From Flavobacteriales bacterium (GTDB lineage: Bacteria > Bacteroidota > Bacteroidia > Flavobacteriales > Flavobacteriaceae): 64,000 bases of DNA. Within the stretch, counting starts at the first letter, position 1, and the number at the start of each line of letters is the position of its first letter. This document shows, one piece after another, positions 45,387 through 54,839 of the stretch. Both the position numbers and the translations under genes were made by a program. The notes under the pieces were generated by a model. The model did no database searches and had not been told where the DNA came from. It worked only from the letters and a program-made list of their open reading frames with translations. The stretch lies in contig SGZF01000001.1 of the NCBI GenBank assembly GCA_004213645.1, positions 62,001-126,000 on the forward strand, read 5' to 3'.

Positions 45387-45440
45387 TCTTTTAACAATAA
45401 ATTATAATTAATTATTGTAGTGATTTTAAATTTTCTGTAA

Positions 45441-45448
45441 TAAATTTG
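45441..45448 (+). promoter_or_regulatory. Promoter -7 box for the azurin-like gene
   Basis: TAAATTTG fits TAnnTTTG and lies 17 bases before the ATG at 45466. The spacer upstream (45391-45416) has an AT-rich dyad with ACAATAA and TTATTGT arms. Confidence 0.5.
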
Positions 45449-45465
45449 AATCTAAATATTAGATT

Positions 45466-45963
45466 ATGAAAATTAGAGTCTTAGTAATATTATCATTATT
45501 AGTTTTATCCTGCAACAATACGAATAGTTCAAAGGAAAAGTTTACTTATGAAAGAACTAAAGAAGAGCCAGTTATTGTCCAAAATAATATGATCAACAAT
45601 AATGTAACTCTTAACTCAAATGATCAGATGAAATTTGATAAAAAAATAATTAAAGTGAATTCAAATCAAAAGGTTACCATTACATTGAATCATACAGGCA
45701 GATTTCCTGCTGCCTCAATGGGTCACAATTTCGTTTTAGTTAAAAATGATGTGGATATAAATGAATACGCACTTAGAGCTGCTGGAGCTAGAAATTCTGA
45801 ATATATTCCAGAAGGAGAAAATGAAATAGCTTACACCAAAATGCTTGGGGGAGGAGAGTCTGATACTATTACCTTTGACGCACCAGAACCTGGAACTTAT
45901 ACTTTTATATGTTCTTTTCCAGGGCACTATCAGTTAATGATGGGTGAGTTTATAGTTGTCTAA
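45466..45963 (+). CDS. Azurin-like cupredoxin lipoprotein
   Basis: A 165-residue secreted blue-copper protein. The signal ends in lipobox LVLSC (Cys16). The copper ligands are visible as His87 (SMGHNFVL), Cys149, His154 (CSFPGH) and Met158 or Met159. The loop between Cys and His is that of azurins. It would shuttle electrons in the periplasm, possibly for the neighbouring flavin-dependent sugar dehydrogenase; that link is only from position. It ends 11 bases from the convergent gamma-subunit gene. Confidence 0.92.
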   Translation: MKIRVLVILSLLVLSCNNTNSSKEKFTYERTKEEPVIVQNNMINNNVTLNSNDQMKFDKKIIKVNSNQKVTITLNHTGRFPAASMGHNFVLVKNDVDINEYALRAAGARNSEYIPEGENEIAYTKMLGGGESDTITFDAPEPGTYTFICSFPGHYQLMMGEFIVV

Positions 45964-45974
45964 TTTAATGCTAA

Positions 45975-46520
45975 TTAAACATCTACATTACCATCATAAT
46001 ATCCAGGAACAGGTACAAAACCTAATTTATTAGTCATTACATACTCTGTCATCTTGTAAGATGTAACAGCCATTTCCCTAATTAATCCACATATTTCAGA
46101 GTAATTTTGACCATTATTTGAAATCATACTATAGTTATCAATGTGGTTAGAAAAATGTTTTTCTATAATTGAATCATCAATTTCATTAATTGACTTTCTA
46201 CTCTCTGATTCAAGAATCATTTCAATAAAACCATCTATCATAGCAACAAGATATTTTTGATCCTCAGTTCTTATATTTTTTGCTACATGTGCATCAACAA
46301 AATTAATTATGTTTAATGTTTTTGCACCTGGAGTTTCAGTCTCAGGAATAATTATTTCCATAACTCTTTCCAAAAATCCTAAATGAGTGTTATTGAAAAA
46401 TGAAAACTGTTGATTAAATTCATTAGTTTGACATGATTGAATAGTAGTAATTAATCCGGATGATAATGATAACGAACCAAAAGCTAAACTTATTCTTTTA
46501 ATAGCACCTCTTCTTTTCAT
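45975..46520 (-). CDS. Gluconate 2-dehydrogenase subunit 3 family protein (gamma subunit of a sugar dehydrogenase)
   Basis: A 181-residue protein with an export signal containing paired arginines (MKRRGAIKRISLAFG) and a Cys at 30 that could be lipidated. The mature part has LERVMEIIIPETETPGAK, NFVDAHVAKNI and a late YVMTNKLGFVPVPGYY, which are family landmarks. Such small subunits carry their large GMC flavoprotein partner through the Tat system as a hitch-hiker complex. It lies one base after the GMC gene. Confidence 0.88.
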   Translation of the reverse strand: MKRRGAIKRISLAFGSLSLSSGLITTIQSCQTNEFNQQFSFFNNTHLGFLERVMEIIIPETETPGAKTLNIINFVDAHVAKNIRTEDQKYLVAMIDGFIEMILESESRKSINEIDDSIIEKHFSNHIDNYSMISNNGQNYSEICGLIREMAVTSYKMTEYVMTNKLGFVPVPGYYDGNVDV

Positions 46521-46521
46521 A

Positions 46522-48228
46522 TCAGATATTTAGTTTTTTTAATTCTTCAACAGCATGGCTTACTGCTCTTGCAGTTAAGGCCATATAAGTTATAGATGGA
46601 TTTTGATTTCCTGCAGAAGTCATACATGAACCATCTGTAACATATACATTTTTTACCTCATGAATTTGATTATTACCATTTAGAACAGAAGTTTTAGGAT
46701 CTCTTCCCATTCTTGCTGTCCCCATCTCATGAATTCCGTTACCAAAGATATATTTACTTTCCCATCCACTTACGTCCTCAAAACCTGCTCTTTCAAGCAT
46801 TTCTTCAGCTTGAATCTTCATGTCTTTTCTCATGGTTATTTCATTCTCTCTAATCTTAGCGTCAAATGTTACTGTAGGTAATCCCCACTTGTCCTTTATC
46901 TCATAATTAAGACTCATTTTATTATCATGATATGGAAGGATCTCTCCAAATCCATTCATGCTAGCAGTCCACTCATCCCTTTTGACAATATTTTCTTTGA
47001 ACCTTGGACCATATGAAATTAATTCTTCTGCACTATCTGAGACAGACATAAATCCCCTATTCGCACCACCTTGATATTGGTATCCTCTTATGTAGTCTTT
47101 TTGATCAGTAATTCCACCTATATTCCTAAATCTCGGTATATAGAACCCTGCAGGTTTTCTTCCATATGTTGTTTTATTTTTAAAACCTTTGTAGGTTCCT
47201 GATGCACCAACCTGAAAATGATGATCCATTATATTATGTCCTAATTCACCAGAGTCATTTCCCATTCCATTAGGAAATCTGTTTGATTTTGATTGCATTA
47301 AAATTGAAGTTGAGCCAACTGTTGATGAACAAAGGAAAATTACTTTAGCATAATATTCATAAGATTGATTATTTACTGAATCTATAACTCTTACTCCTGT
47401 AGCTCTTTTTTTATCCTCATCATATATAATTTCATGAACGATTGAATTAGGCATCAATGTCATATTCCCTGTTGCTTCAGCAGCAGGGAGTGTTGAGGAA
47501 TTACTACTAAAATAAGCACCATATGGACACCCTCTTATACATCTATTTCTATACTGGCATGTTACCCTCCCCAGTCCAGGTTTAGTTCCCTCAGTTATAT
47601 GGGCTGTTCTTGCATTTGATAAAATTCTCCCATCATTAAAATTATTTGAAATACTTTCCCTCATATGTTGTTCAAGTATATTTAAATCAATAGGCTTTAG
47701 AAACTTACCATCAGGAAATTGAGGCAACCCCTCATACCTGCCTTGAACTCCAATATATTCTTCAACATAGTCATACCAGGGTGAAATATCTTTATATCTA
47801 ATAGGCCAGTCAATGGCAATACCATCCTTTAAATTTCCTTCAAAATCAAATTCACTTAATCTATATGTATGTCTTCCCCAAGTTATTGACCTTCCTCCAA
47901 CATGATACCCTCTAATCCAGTTAAATTTACTTTTGTCATCATTATAGGGATGATCAACATCGTCAACAAAAAAATGTCTTGAGGCTTCAGAATTTACGTA
48001 TCCTGTCCTGCTTTGTTTAGGTGATCTTTTGCGAGCATCTTGAGTGATAGTGTTTCCTCCTTTAAAGTCCCATGGATTCATATTTGCAGTATGATAATCA
48101 TCAACATGCTTGACCATTCTTCCTCTTTCAAGAACAAGAGTCTTAAGACCCTTCTCTGTTAGCTCTTTTGCAGCCCATCCGCCACTAATTCCAGTTCCAA
48201 CTACAATTGCATCAAATTTATTTTCCAT
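46522..48228 (-). CDS. GMC oxidoreductase with iron-sulfur motif (sugar or glycoside dehydrogenase alpha subunit)
   Basis: A 568-residue FAD enzyme. FAD binding: VVGTGISGGWAA (9-20). Cys224, Cys230 and Cys234 form C-x5-C-x3-C, the pattern that holds the 3Fe-4S cluster in bacterial FAD-glucose dehydrogenase alpha subunits. The catalytic region is HEMGTARMG with NQNPSITYMALTARA at the end. No signal peptide: export would depend on the gamma subunit encoded next. Together with the DUF1080 hydrolase across the spacer, it is a candidate glycoside 3-dehydrogenase. The substrate is inferred. Confidence 0.9.
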   Translation of the reverse strand: MENKFDAIVVGTGISGGWAAKELTEKGLKTLVLERGRMVKHVDDYHTANMNPWDFKGGNTITQDARKRSPKQSRTGYVNSEASRHFFVDDVDHPYNDDKSKFNWIRGYHVGGRSITWGRHTYRLSEFDFEGNLKDGIAIDWPIRYKDISPWYDYVEEYIGVQGRYEGLPQFPDGKFLKPIDLNILEQHMRESISNNFNDGRILSNARTAHITEGTKPGLGRVTCQYRNRCIRGCPYGAYFSSNSSTLPAAEATGNMTLMPNSIVHEIIYDEDKKRATGVRVIDSVNNQSYEYYAKVIFLCSSTVGSTSILMQSKSNRFPNGMGNDSGELGHNIMDHHFQVGASGTYKGFKNKTTYGRKPAGFYIPRFRNIGGITDQKDYIRGYQYQGGANRGFMSVSDSAEELISYGPRFKENIVKRDEWTASMNGFGEILPYHDNKMSLNYEIKDKWGLPTVTFDAKIRENEITMRKDMKIQAEEMLERAGFEDVSGWESKYIFGNGIHEMGTARMGRDPKTSVLNGNNQIHEVKNVYVTDGSCMTSAGNQNPSITYMALTARAVSHAVEELKKLNI

Positions 48229-48259
48229 AATTATTTAGAAATCAATTCTAATTTAAACA

Positions 48260-48290
48260 TTAAATAATTAAATAATAATTAATTATTTAA
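48260..48290. promoter_or_regulatory. Perfect 12-base inverted repeat between the two sugar operons
   Basis: TTAAATAATTAA (48260-48271) and TTAATTATTTAA (48279-48290) are exact reverse complements separated by 7 bases, roughly midway between the divergent starts at 48228 and 48324. The position suits a shared operator. The AT-only sequence means chance cannot be excluded. No regulator gene is adjacent. Confidence 0.35.
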
Positions 48291-48323
48291 ATTTATATTT
48301 ATAGAAGTCTTAAAATATTTTAT

Positions 48324-49280
48324 ATGAAAAGGAAAAAATTTATAAAACTTGCTTCAACAGGAGCGATTGGTATTTCATCTTTGGGGTATATGTCATTTTC
48401 TAAACCTAAAGATTTATTTTTTAAGTTATCATTAGCTCAGTGGTCTCTTCATAGGAATATTAAATATGGGAATATGAATCCCTATAAATTTGCTGAGTTT
48501 GCTAGTAATAATAACTTTAGTGGAATTGAATACGTTACTGCATTATATGATGACGTCATGGAGGTCAGAAATGCTGATATGGTTAGGGCTATTACATTCT
48601 GGGCAAGAAAAAATAAAGAGTTAGCAGATCAAAATAATATTAAAAATGTTTTAATAATGATTGATGAACTAGAAGCTTTAGCAGATCCAAATCAATCAAA
48701 CAGAAATAAGGCTATTGAAAACCATAAAATGTGGATTGATGCTGCTGCTATTATGAATTGTGAATCTGTAAGACTTAACTTGTACGGGTCAAGCAATGTT
48801 AAAATATGGAAAGAACTTTCCATGGAAAGTTTATCAAATTTAGGGGAGTATGCAAAAAAGATCGGTATAAATGTAATGGTTGAAAATCATGGAAGAATAA
48901 CTTCAAACATTCCAGAACTTATGAAAGTTATAAATGGTGTAAATATGGATAATGTTGGAACTCTTCCTGATTTTGGTAATTTCTGTATGGCAGATGAAGG
49001 ATATGGATCTGTTTTTGATGGAGCATGCGAGGAAGCTTATGATTTTTATAAAGGAGTGGGAGAAATGATGCCAAAAGCATTTGCAGTTAGTGCAAAATCA
49101 AATGATTTTGATTTAAATGGCTATGAAACAACAATTGATTATACTAAAATGTTAAAAATTGTCAAAGAATATGATTATACTGGTTTCATTGGAGTTGAAT
49201 ATGAAGGTAACAGACTTACTGAATTACAAGGAATTAAAGCAACTAGAGACTTATTAATTAAAATTGGACAAACAATATAA
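48324..49280 (+). CDS. Exported sugar phosphate isomerase/epimerase-like TIM-barrel protein
   Basis: A 318-residue xylose-isomerase-like TIM barrel. The N-terminus (MKRKKFIKLASTGAIGISSL) looks like an export signal but lacks a strict twin-arginine. Barrel features are SLAQWSLHR near 35-43, GIEYV, VRLNLYG, MVENHGR (metal Glu), PDFGNF and IGVEYEG. Members near 3-keto-sugar enzymes may isomerise or epimerise keto-sugars. First gene of a five-gene run to the DUF1080 protein. Confidence 0.85.
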   Translation: MKRKKFIKLASTGAIGISSLGYMSFSKPKDLFFKLSLAQWSLHRNIKYGNMNPYKFAEFASNNNFSGIEYVTALYDDVMEVRNADMVRAITFWARKNKELADQNNIKNVLIMIDELEALADPNQSNRNKAIENHKMWIDAAAIMNCESVRLNLYGSSNVKIWKELSMESLSNLGEYAKKIGINVMVENHGRITSNIPELMKVINGVNMDNVGTLPDFGNFCMADEGYGSVFDGACEEAYDFYKGVGEMMPKAFAVSAKSNDFDLNGYETTIDYTKMLKIVKEYDYTGFIGVEYEGNRLTELQGIKATRDLLIKIGQTI

Positions 49281-49286
49281 TATAAA

Positions 49287-50495
49287 ATGAATAAAACAAT
49301 AAACTTAAAATTAAGTGTAATGATGTTTCTAGAGTTTTTTATCTGGGGATGTTGGTTTGTTACAATGGGAACATTTCTTTCTCAAGCTTTTAATGCTTCA
49401 GGTGGAGAAATTGGCTTAGCATATGAGACTCAATCATGGGGTGCTATAATTGCTCCGTTTATTATAGGTTTGATAGCAGATCGTTATTTTGATGCTGAAA
49501 AAATTCTTGCTTTAATCCATATTTTGGGAGGAGGGCTTTTATTTATGTGTTCTATTGCTCTTGGTTTTGATAAGTTTTATCCATATATATTGATTTATAT
49601 GATTTTATATATGCCTACACTCGCGCTTGTCAACTCTATTGCATTTAGACAAATGAAAGATCCTTCAAAAGAGTTTCCAAAAATTAGAGTATGGGGAACG
49701 GTTGGGTGGATTGTAGCTGGTCTTGTAATAAGTTATGGAGTTGGCTGGGAAACTAGTCAAACATTAGAATATACTTTTTATCTTTCAGCAATAGTGTCAG
49801 TTTCTCTTGGTCTATTTAGCTTTACTTTGCCAAAAACTCCACCAAAGGCAACAAATGAAAGCCCAAGTCTTAGAGAGATTCTTGGACTAGATGCTTTAAT
49901 GCTTTTAAAAGATTCTCGATATCTAGTTTTTTTTATTTCATCTATACTTATATGTATTCCTCTTGCATTTTACTATCAAGATGCAAATCTATTTTTAAAT
50001 GAGTTAGGTATGGAAAACGCAGCTGGAGTTATGACACTTGGTCAAATTTCTGAGGCATTATTCATTCTGTTACTTCCTCTTTTTTTAAATAAATATGGGA
50101 TAAAGAAAACTTTAATTGTTGGAATGTTAGCGTGGAGTTTGAGATATGTTTTATTTGCATTTGGAGATACTGGATCAAATATTTGGATGTTAATTTTTGG
50201 AATTGTGCTACACGGCATATGTTATGACTTTTTCTTTGTTTCTGGTCAAATTTATACTGATTACAAAGCAGGTGAAAAATATAAAAGTGCTGCTCAAGGA
50301 CTAATTGCACTTGCTACATATGGAGTTGGAATGTTAATCGGTTTTAGATTAGCGGGAAGGATTACTGATATGTTTATCACTGATTCAGGGCACGATTGGA
50401 CTCAAATATGGACTTATCCCGCAATTTTTGCTGCAATTGTACTCGTGATTTTTATTCTAACATTTAAAAACGAAAAAATAGAAATTGAAAAATAA
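49287..50495 (+). CDS. MFS transporter, nucleoside:H+ symporter (NupG-like) family
   Basis: A 402-residue inner-membrane transporter with about twelve helices. LSVMMFLEFFIWGCWFVTMG at 8-27, GLIADRYF and RVWGTVGWIVAG are hallmarks of the NupG-like group. In sugar-catabolic operons of Bacteroidota such proteins are probably sugar importers, which fits here. It overlaps the next gene by 11 bases. Confidence 0.88.
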   Translation: MNKTINLKLSVMMFLEFFIWGCWFVTMGTFLSQAFNASGGEIGLAYETQSWGAIIAPFIIGLIADRYFDAEKILALIHILGGGLLFMCSIALGFDKFYPYILIYMILYMPTLALVNSIAFRQMKDPSKEFPKIRVWGTVGWIVAGLVISYGVGWETSQTLEYTFYLSAIVSVSLGLFSFTLPKTPPKATNESPSLREILGLDALMLLKDSRYLVFFISSILICIPLAFYYQDANLFLNELGMENAAGVMTLGQISEALFILLLPLFLNKYGIKKTLIVGMLAWSLRYVLFAFGDTGSNIWMLIFGIVLHGICYDFFFVSGQIYTDYKAGEKYKSAAQGLIALATYGVGMLIGFRLAGRITDMFITDSGHDWTQIWTYPAIFAAIVLVIFILTFKNEKIEIEK

Positions 50496-51627
50496 AATTA
50501 GACTAGGAATTTTAGGTGGCGGTGGAGACTCATTAATTGGAATTGTCCATAGAATAGCTTCTAATATGCATGATAATTATGAAATAATTGGTGGTGTTTT
50601 TAATCCAAACTTTTCAGAAAATGTTAAGTTTGGAAAAGAAATAGGCCTTAACGAAAATAGAATTTACCAGGACTACGAAAAGATGATTGAAGAAGAGTTA
50701 AAATTGGATAAGAGTGAAAGGATGGAAGTTGTATCTATATTAACTCCTAATTTTCTCCACTACCCAATGGCAAAAAAACTTCTCGAGAATAATTTTAATG
50801 TCATCTGTGAAAAACCAATGACAACTACCTTCGAAGAGGCGCTTGAATTAGACCAAATTTACAAATCTAAAAAATTAACTTTTGCAGTTACATACACCTA
50901 TACTGGCTATCCAATGATTAGACAGATGAAAGAGATGATTAAAGAGGGTGTTATAGGCGAAATACAAAGAGTTGATCTTCAATACTATCAAGGATGGATT
51001 AACCCTGTAATTCATAATGAGAATAAAAGATCTCAAACCTGGAGACTTCAACCTGATAAATCTGGAATTAGTTGTTGTATTGGAGATATTGGAACTCATG
51101 CTTTTGATATGTTAGAATACGTAACAGGTATGGAAGTAAAAGAACTACTATCTGATTTAAATTATTTATATGATGACAACTCAATGGATGTGGATGGCAC
51201 AATTCTGGTAAGATTTTCTGATAAGATTAAAGGAGTCATTAGGACAAGTCAAATTGCAACTGGAGAAGAAAATTCTCTAAAAGTTTCAATATACGGAAGA
51301 AAAGGAGGCCTTAAATGGGAGCAAGAAAATCCCAATTATCTTTATCATTTAAGTGAATCTGAACCACTTAAAATTTTAAAACCAGGACACGATTATAATT
51401 CTGATTTTTCAAGAATTTCTTCTAAATTACCTCCTGGTCATCCTGAGGGAATGTTTGATTCAATGGCTAATATATATAATGGGGTTGCAAGAGAAATTAA
51501 AGGTAAAAAAGAATTTGAAGGTGAATATCCAACTTTAAATGATGGTTTAAGGGGAATGCTTTTCATTGAGAAGGCAGTTGAATCCCACAAAAATGGAAAT
51601 ACTTGGGTCAAACTTAATAGAAACTAA
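50485..51627 (+). CDS. Gfo/Idh/MocA-family oxidoreductase
   Basis: A 380-residue NAD(P)-dependent sugar oxidoreductase. The Rossmann motif is GILGGGGDS (8-16), ILTPNFLHYPMAKKLL and CEKPMTTTFEEA carry the conserved EKP, and DIGTHAFDMLEYVTG supplies the catalytic His region. The only fitting start is TTG at 50485, inside the preceding gene, indicating coupling. It may interconvert hydroxyl and keto groups on the sugar ring; substrate unknown. Confidence 0.9.
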   Translation: MKNKIRLGILGGGGDSLIGIVHRIASNMHDNYEIIGGVFNPNFSENVKFGKEIGLNENRIYQDYEKMIEEELKLDKSERMEVVSILTPNFLHYPMAKKLLENNFNVICEKPMTTTFEEALELDQIYKSKKLTFAVTYTYTGYPMIRQMKEMIKEGVIGEIQRVDLQYYQGWINPVIHNENKRSQTWRLQPDKSGISCCIGDIGTHAFDMLEYVTGMEVKELLSDLNYLYDDNSMDVDGTILVRFSDKIKGVIRTSQIATGEENSLKVSIYGRKGGLKWEQENPNYLYHLSESEPLKILKPGHDYNSDFSRISSKLPPGHPEGMFDSMANIYNGVAREIKGKKEFEGEYPTLNDGLRGMLFIEKAVESHKNGNTWVKLNRN

Positions 51628-51629
51628 AA

Positions 51630-52682
51630 ATGAAAACAATAAAAGGACCTGCAGTTTTTTTAGCTCAATTTGTAGACAAATCTCCACCATTTGATTCGTT
51701 AGATGGGATTTGTAAGTGGGCTTCTAAACTTGGCTATAAAGGAATTCAAATTCCTACTTGGGAAAGCTCACTAATTGATTTAGATAAAGCATCTGATAGT
51801 CAAGATTATTGTGATGAATTGTTGGGAAAAATTAAATCTTATGGGCTAGAAATTACCGAGCTATCAACTCATCTTCAGGGACAATTAGTTGCGGTTCATC
51901 CTGCATATGACCTAATGTTTGATAATTTTGCACCGAATAATCTAAAGAAAAAACCAAAGGAAAGGACAGATTGGGCAATTGAAACAGTTAAAAAGGCGGC
52001 TATTGCAAGTAGACGTCTTGGATTAAAATCACATGCAACTTTTTCAGGTGCACTTTTATGGCATACATGGCATCCTTGGCCACAAGCTCCAAAAGGGCTT
52101 GTTAAAATGGGGTTTGAGGAATTAGCTAAAAGATGGCTTCCAATTTTAAATGTGTTTGATGAAAATGGCATTGATATTTGTTACGAAATTCATCCTGGTG
52201 AGGATCTTCATGATGGAGTCACTTTTGAAAAATTCTTAAAAGCGACTAATAATCATAAAAGGGTCAATATTCTTTATGATCCTAGTCATTTTATACTTCA
52301 ACAACTCGACTATATTGAATATATAGACCATTATCATGAATTTATAAAATCTTTTCATGTTAAAGATGCTGAGTTCAACCCTACCGGCAAAAAAGGAATG
52401 TTTGGAGGTTATCTTGATTGGGCTGATAGAGCTGGAAGATACAGGTCACTTGGAGATGGTCAAATTGATTTCAAAACAATATTCTCAAAGCTGACCCAAT
52501 ATGGCTGTGATTTATGGGCAGTAATGGAATGGGAATGCTGTATTAAAAGTCCTGAACAAGGAGCAACTGAGGGAGCAAAATTTATTCAAGATTTAATCAT
52601 AAATTGTACAACGAAAAAATTTGATGATTTTGCTGGAGGAAAAGCTAATGATGATGACTTAAAAACAATTTTAAATATTTAA
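51630..52682 (+). CDS. Sugar phosphate isomerase/epimerase (TIM barrel)
   Basis: A 350-residue cytoplasmic xylose-isomerase-like protein without a signal. CYEIHPGEDLHDG, ILYDPSHFILQ, SFHVKDAEFNP and VMEWECC hold the usual metal-binding Glu, Asp, His and Glu. It starts 2 bases after the oxidoreductase gene. This pairing of an epimerase with a Gfo/Idh/MocA enzyme recurs in Bacteroidota sugar operons. Confidence 0.9.
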   Translation: MKTIKGPAVFLAQFVDKSPPFDSLDGICKWASKLGYKGIQIPTWESSLIDLDKASDSQDYCDELLGKIKSYGLEITELSTHLQGQLVAVHPAYDLMFDNFAPNNLKKKPKERTDWAIETVKKAAIASRRLGLKSHATFSGALLWHTWHPWPQAPKGLVKMGFEELAKRWLPILNVFDENGIDICYEIHPGEDLHDGVTFEKFLKATNNHKRVNILYDPSHFILQQLDYIEYIDHYHEFIKSFHVKDAEFNPTGKKGMFGGYLDWADRAGRYRSLGDGQIDFKTIFSKLTQYGCDLWAVMEWECCIKSPEQGATEGAKFIQDLIINCTTKKFDDFAGGKANDDDLKTILNI

Positions 52683-52685
52683 ACT

Positions 52686-53408
52686 ATGAAAAAAACTATA
52701 TATATTTTGACACTAATTTTATCAACTAATTTTTCACTTTTTTCTCAAGAAAGTAATTGGACTGATCTTTTTAATGGAGAAAATCTTGATGGTTGGCATA
52801 CTTACAACAAGAATGTTAAGAAAAAAATTAAAAAATGGTATGTTGAAAATGGCGAATTAATTTTGGATTCTAATAATGATAATATTAGTCGTGGCAATGA
52901 TATTGTGACAAATAAAAAGTATACAAATTTTGAATTATCAATTGAATGGAATATTCCTTTTGGAGGTAATAGTGGAGTAATGTTTGGAGTTGAGGAAATA
53001 AAAGGAATGGGAGAGCCTTGGCAAACAGGTCCAGAAATTCAAGTTTTAGATAATGATAATTTTGCAGATGGTAATTCTCTAGCTATACACTTAGCTCCTG
53101 CGTTATATGATTTAAAACCTGTTGATCAAATTGAATATAATTCCTATGGAAAATGGAATCACCTACTTCTTAAAATTGATCATGATAATAATTTAGGTTC
53201 AATAACCTTTAATGGAAACTTTGTTTATTCATTTGCCTTGTCTGGTCCAGAATGGGATAAAATGATTTCTAAATCTAAATTTAACAACCCTTCTCATCCA
53301 CAATATGTAATTGCGCCGCTTTTTGGAAAATTTAAAACTGGCAAAATTGCTCTACAAGATCATGGTTTTGCTGTCAGATATAGAAATATTAAAATTAGAG
53401 AACTATAA
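52686..53408 (+). CDS. DUF1080 protein, 3-keto-disaccharide hydrolase family
   Basis: A 240-residue secreted protein: signal peptide to about residue 20 (SLFSQES), then one concanavalin-like beta sandwich with WTDLFNGENLDGWHTYN, FELSIEWNIPFGGNSGVMFGV split around 79-99, GPEIQVLDN, GKWNHLLLKI and a closing IALQDHGFAVRYRNIKIREL. The family (PF06439) includes enzymes shown to cleave 3-keto-glycosides. Here it would act on the product of the GMC dehydrogenase. It ends the sugar operon; yicC begins 3 bases later. Confidence 0.9.
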   Translation: MKKTIYILTLILSTNFSLFSQESNWTDLFNGENLDGWHTYNKNVKKKIKKWYVENGELILDSNNDNISRGNDIVTNKKYTNFELSIEWNIPFGGNSGVMFGVEEIKGMGEPWQTGPEIQVLDNDNFADGNSLAIHLAPALYDLKPVDQIEYNSYGKWNHLLLKIDHDNNLGSITFNGNFVYSFALSGPEWDKMISKSKFNNPSHPQYVIAPLFGKFKTGKIALQDHGFAVRYRNIKIREL

Positions 53409-53411
53409 AAT

Positions 53412-54266
53412 ATGATTCATTCAATGACTGGCTTTGGTAGGAAGGAAAAGCTAATAAATAAAAAAAATATAGTCATTGAAATTAGCTCTCTTAACTCAAA
53501 GTCACTCGATTTAAATTTAAAAATTGATGACTCGATATCTTTTTTGCATGAATATTTAAGAAGATCGATAAAGGAAAAAATTAAAAGGGGAAAGGTAAAT
53601 GTATCTCTTAATATTGATGATTCTGAAGAAGATCAATTTACTTCTTTTAAAAAAACAAAAATAAAAGCATTTTTAAAAGAACTTAAAAAAGATTTTCAAA
53701 TTGACGAATCTCTAATAATTTCTAACTTATTAATTAATAAAGGATATTTAAATTCAAAAGTAATTTTTTCAAAAAGTGAAGAAAAAGAAATTAAAATTCT
53801 TATTGACACTGCTATAGATGAGCAAATTTTATTTAGAAAAATTGAAGGTAAAGCAATTGGTATAGATTTAAAAAAAAGTGTTTCTAAAATAGATACTTAC
53901 ATAAAAAAAATTATCTCAATTGAATCATCAAGAATAAAGGATAAAAAAGAAAAGTTTAAATCATATTTTAAAGAACTTGAAGATAAATTTGATAAATCAA
54001 GATTAGAACAGGAGATTATTTATTATTTAGAAAAATTAGATATTAACGAGGAAATAATAAGACTTCAACAGCATTTAAAATTTTTTAGTTCAGAAATAAA
54101 TATAAAAGATGTAAGAGGGAAAAAACTCTCTTTTATTGCTCAAGAAATAGGAAGAGAAATTAATACAATTGGTTCTAAGGCTAATAATTTCAAAATACAA
54201 AATATGGTAATAAACATGAAAGAGGAGCTTGAGAAAATCAAAGAAAATCTTTTAAATATTATTTAA
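53412..54266 (+). CDS. YicC-family endoribonuclease
   Basis: A 284-residue protein beginning with the conserved MIHSMTGFGRKE and ending with GREINTIGSKANNFKIQNMV, followed by a short helical tail; these two blocks define the YicC family, whose E. coli member acts as an endoribonuclease in small-RNA turnover. It is adjacent to gmk with no spacer, the usual arrangement in flavobacteria. Confidence 0.93.
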   Translation: MIHSMTGFGRKEKLINKKNIVIEISSLNSKSLDLNLKIDDSISFLHEYLRRSIKEKIKRGKVNVSLNIDDSEEDQFTSFKKTKIKAFLKELKKDFQIDESLIISNLLINKGYLNSKVIFSKSEEKEIKILIDTAIDEQILFRKIEGKAIGIDLKKSVSKIDTYIKKIISIESSRIKDKKEKFKSYFKELEDKFDKSRLEQEIIYYLEKLDINEEIIRLQQHLKFFSSEINIKDVRGKKLSFIAQEIGREINTIGSKANNFKIQNMVINMKEELEKIKENLLNII

Positions 54267-54839
54267 ATGAAAAGCAATAAACTTATTGTTTTTTCTGGAC
54301 CTTCAGGAACAGGTAAGACTACTTTAGTCAAATATGTTTTGAATAAATTCAGTAAGATTCAATTTTCAATTTCTGCTACTTCAAGACAACCAAGAGGACA
54401 AGAAAAAGATTCTGAAGATTATTATTTTTTAAATAATGAAGAGTTTAAAAAGAAGGTTAAGAATCAAGAATTTATTGAATATGAAGAGGTTTATGGCGGC
54501 TTTTTTTATGGTACACTTAAGTCAGAGTTAAATAGAATATGGGGCATAAATAAAATTGTAATCTTTGATATTGATGTAGTTGGGGGGATTAATATTAAAG
54601 AAATGTTCCCAAAAGAAACTCTTTCAGTTTTTGTTATGCCTCCTAGTGTAGAAATACTTCGACAAAGATTAATTGAAAGAGGTGACGTGTCTAGGGATGA
54701 AATTGAAACAAGAATAGAAAAAGCAAAAAAAGAATTAGATTTTGCTTCAAAATTTGATAATATTATCATTAATACTGATATTAAAGAATCAAAAAAAAAT
54801 ACTTTCTCAATTATAAAAGACTTTATAGAAAATGAGTAA
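54267..54839 (+). CDS. gmk: Guanylate kinase
   Basis: A 190-residue enzyme phosphorylating GMP to GDP. The P-loop is GPSGTGKTT (10-18), GMP contacts are SATSRQPRGQE and YEEVYGGFFYGT, and the lid carries RLIERGDVSRDEIETR. Start follows the yicC stop directly and the 3' end overlaps nadD by 8 bases. Confidence 0.97.
   Translation: MKSNKLIVFSGPSGTGKTTLVKYVLNKFSKIQFSISATSRQPRGQEKDSEDYYFLNNEEFKKKVKNQEFIEYEEVYGGFFYGTLKSELNRIWGINKIVIFDIDVVGGINIKEMFPKETLSVFVMPPSVEILRQRLIERGDVSRDEIETRIEKAKKELDFASKFDNIIINTDIKESKKNTFSIIKDFIENE

Noticed and set aside
45391..45416. AT-rich dyad ACAATAA/TTATTGT before the azurin gene
   Set aside because: Only 7-base arms of A/T-rich sequence with no T run; too common in this DNA to claim as an operator or terminator on its own.
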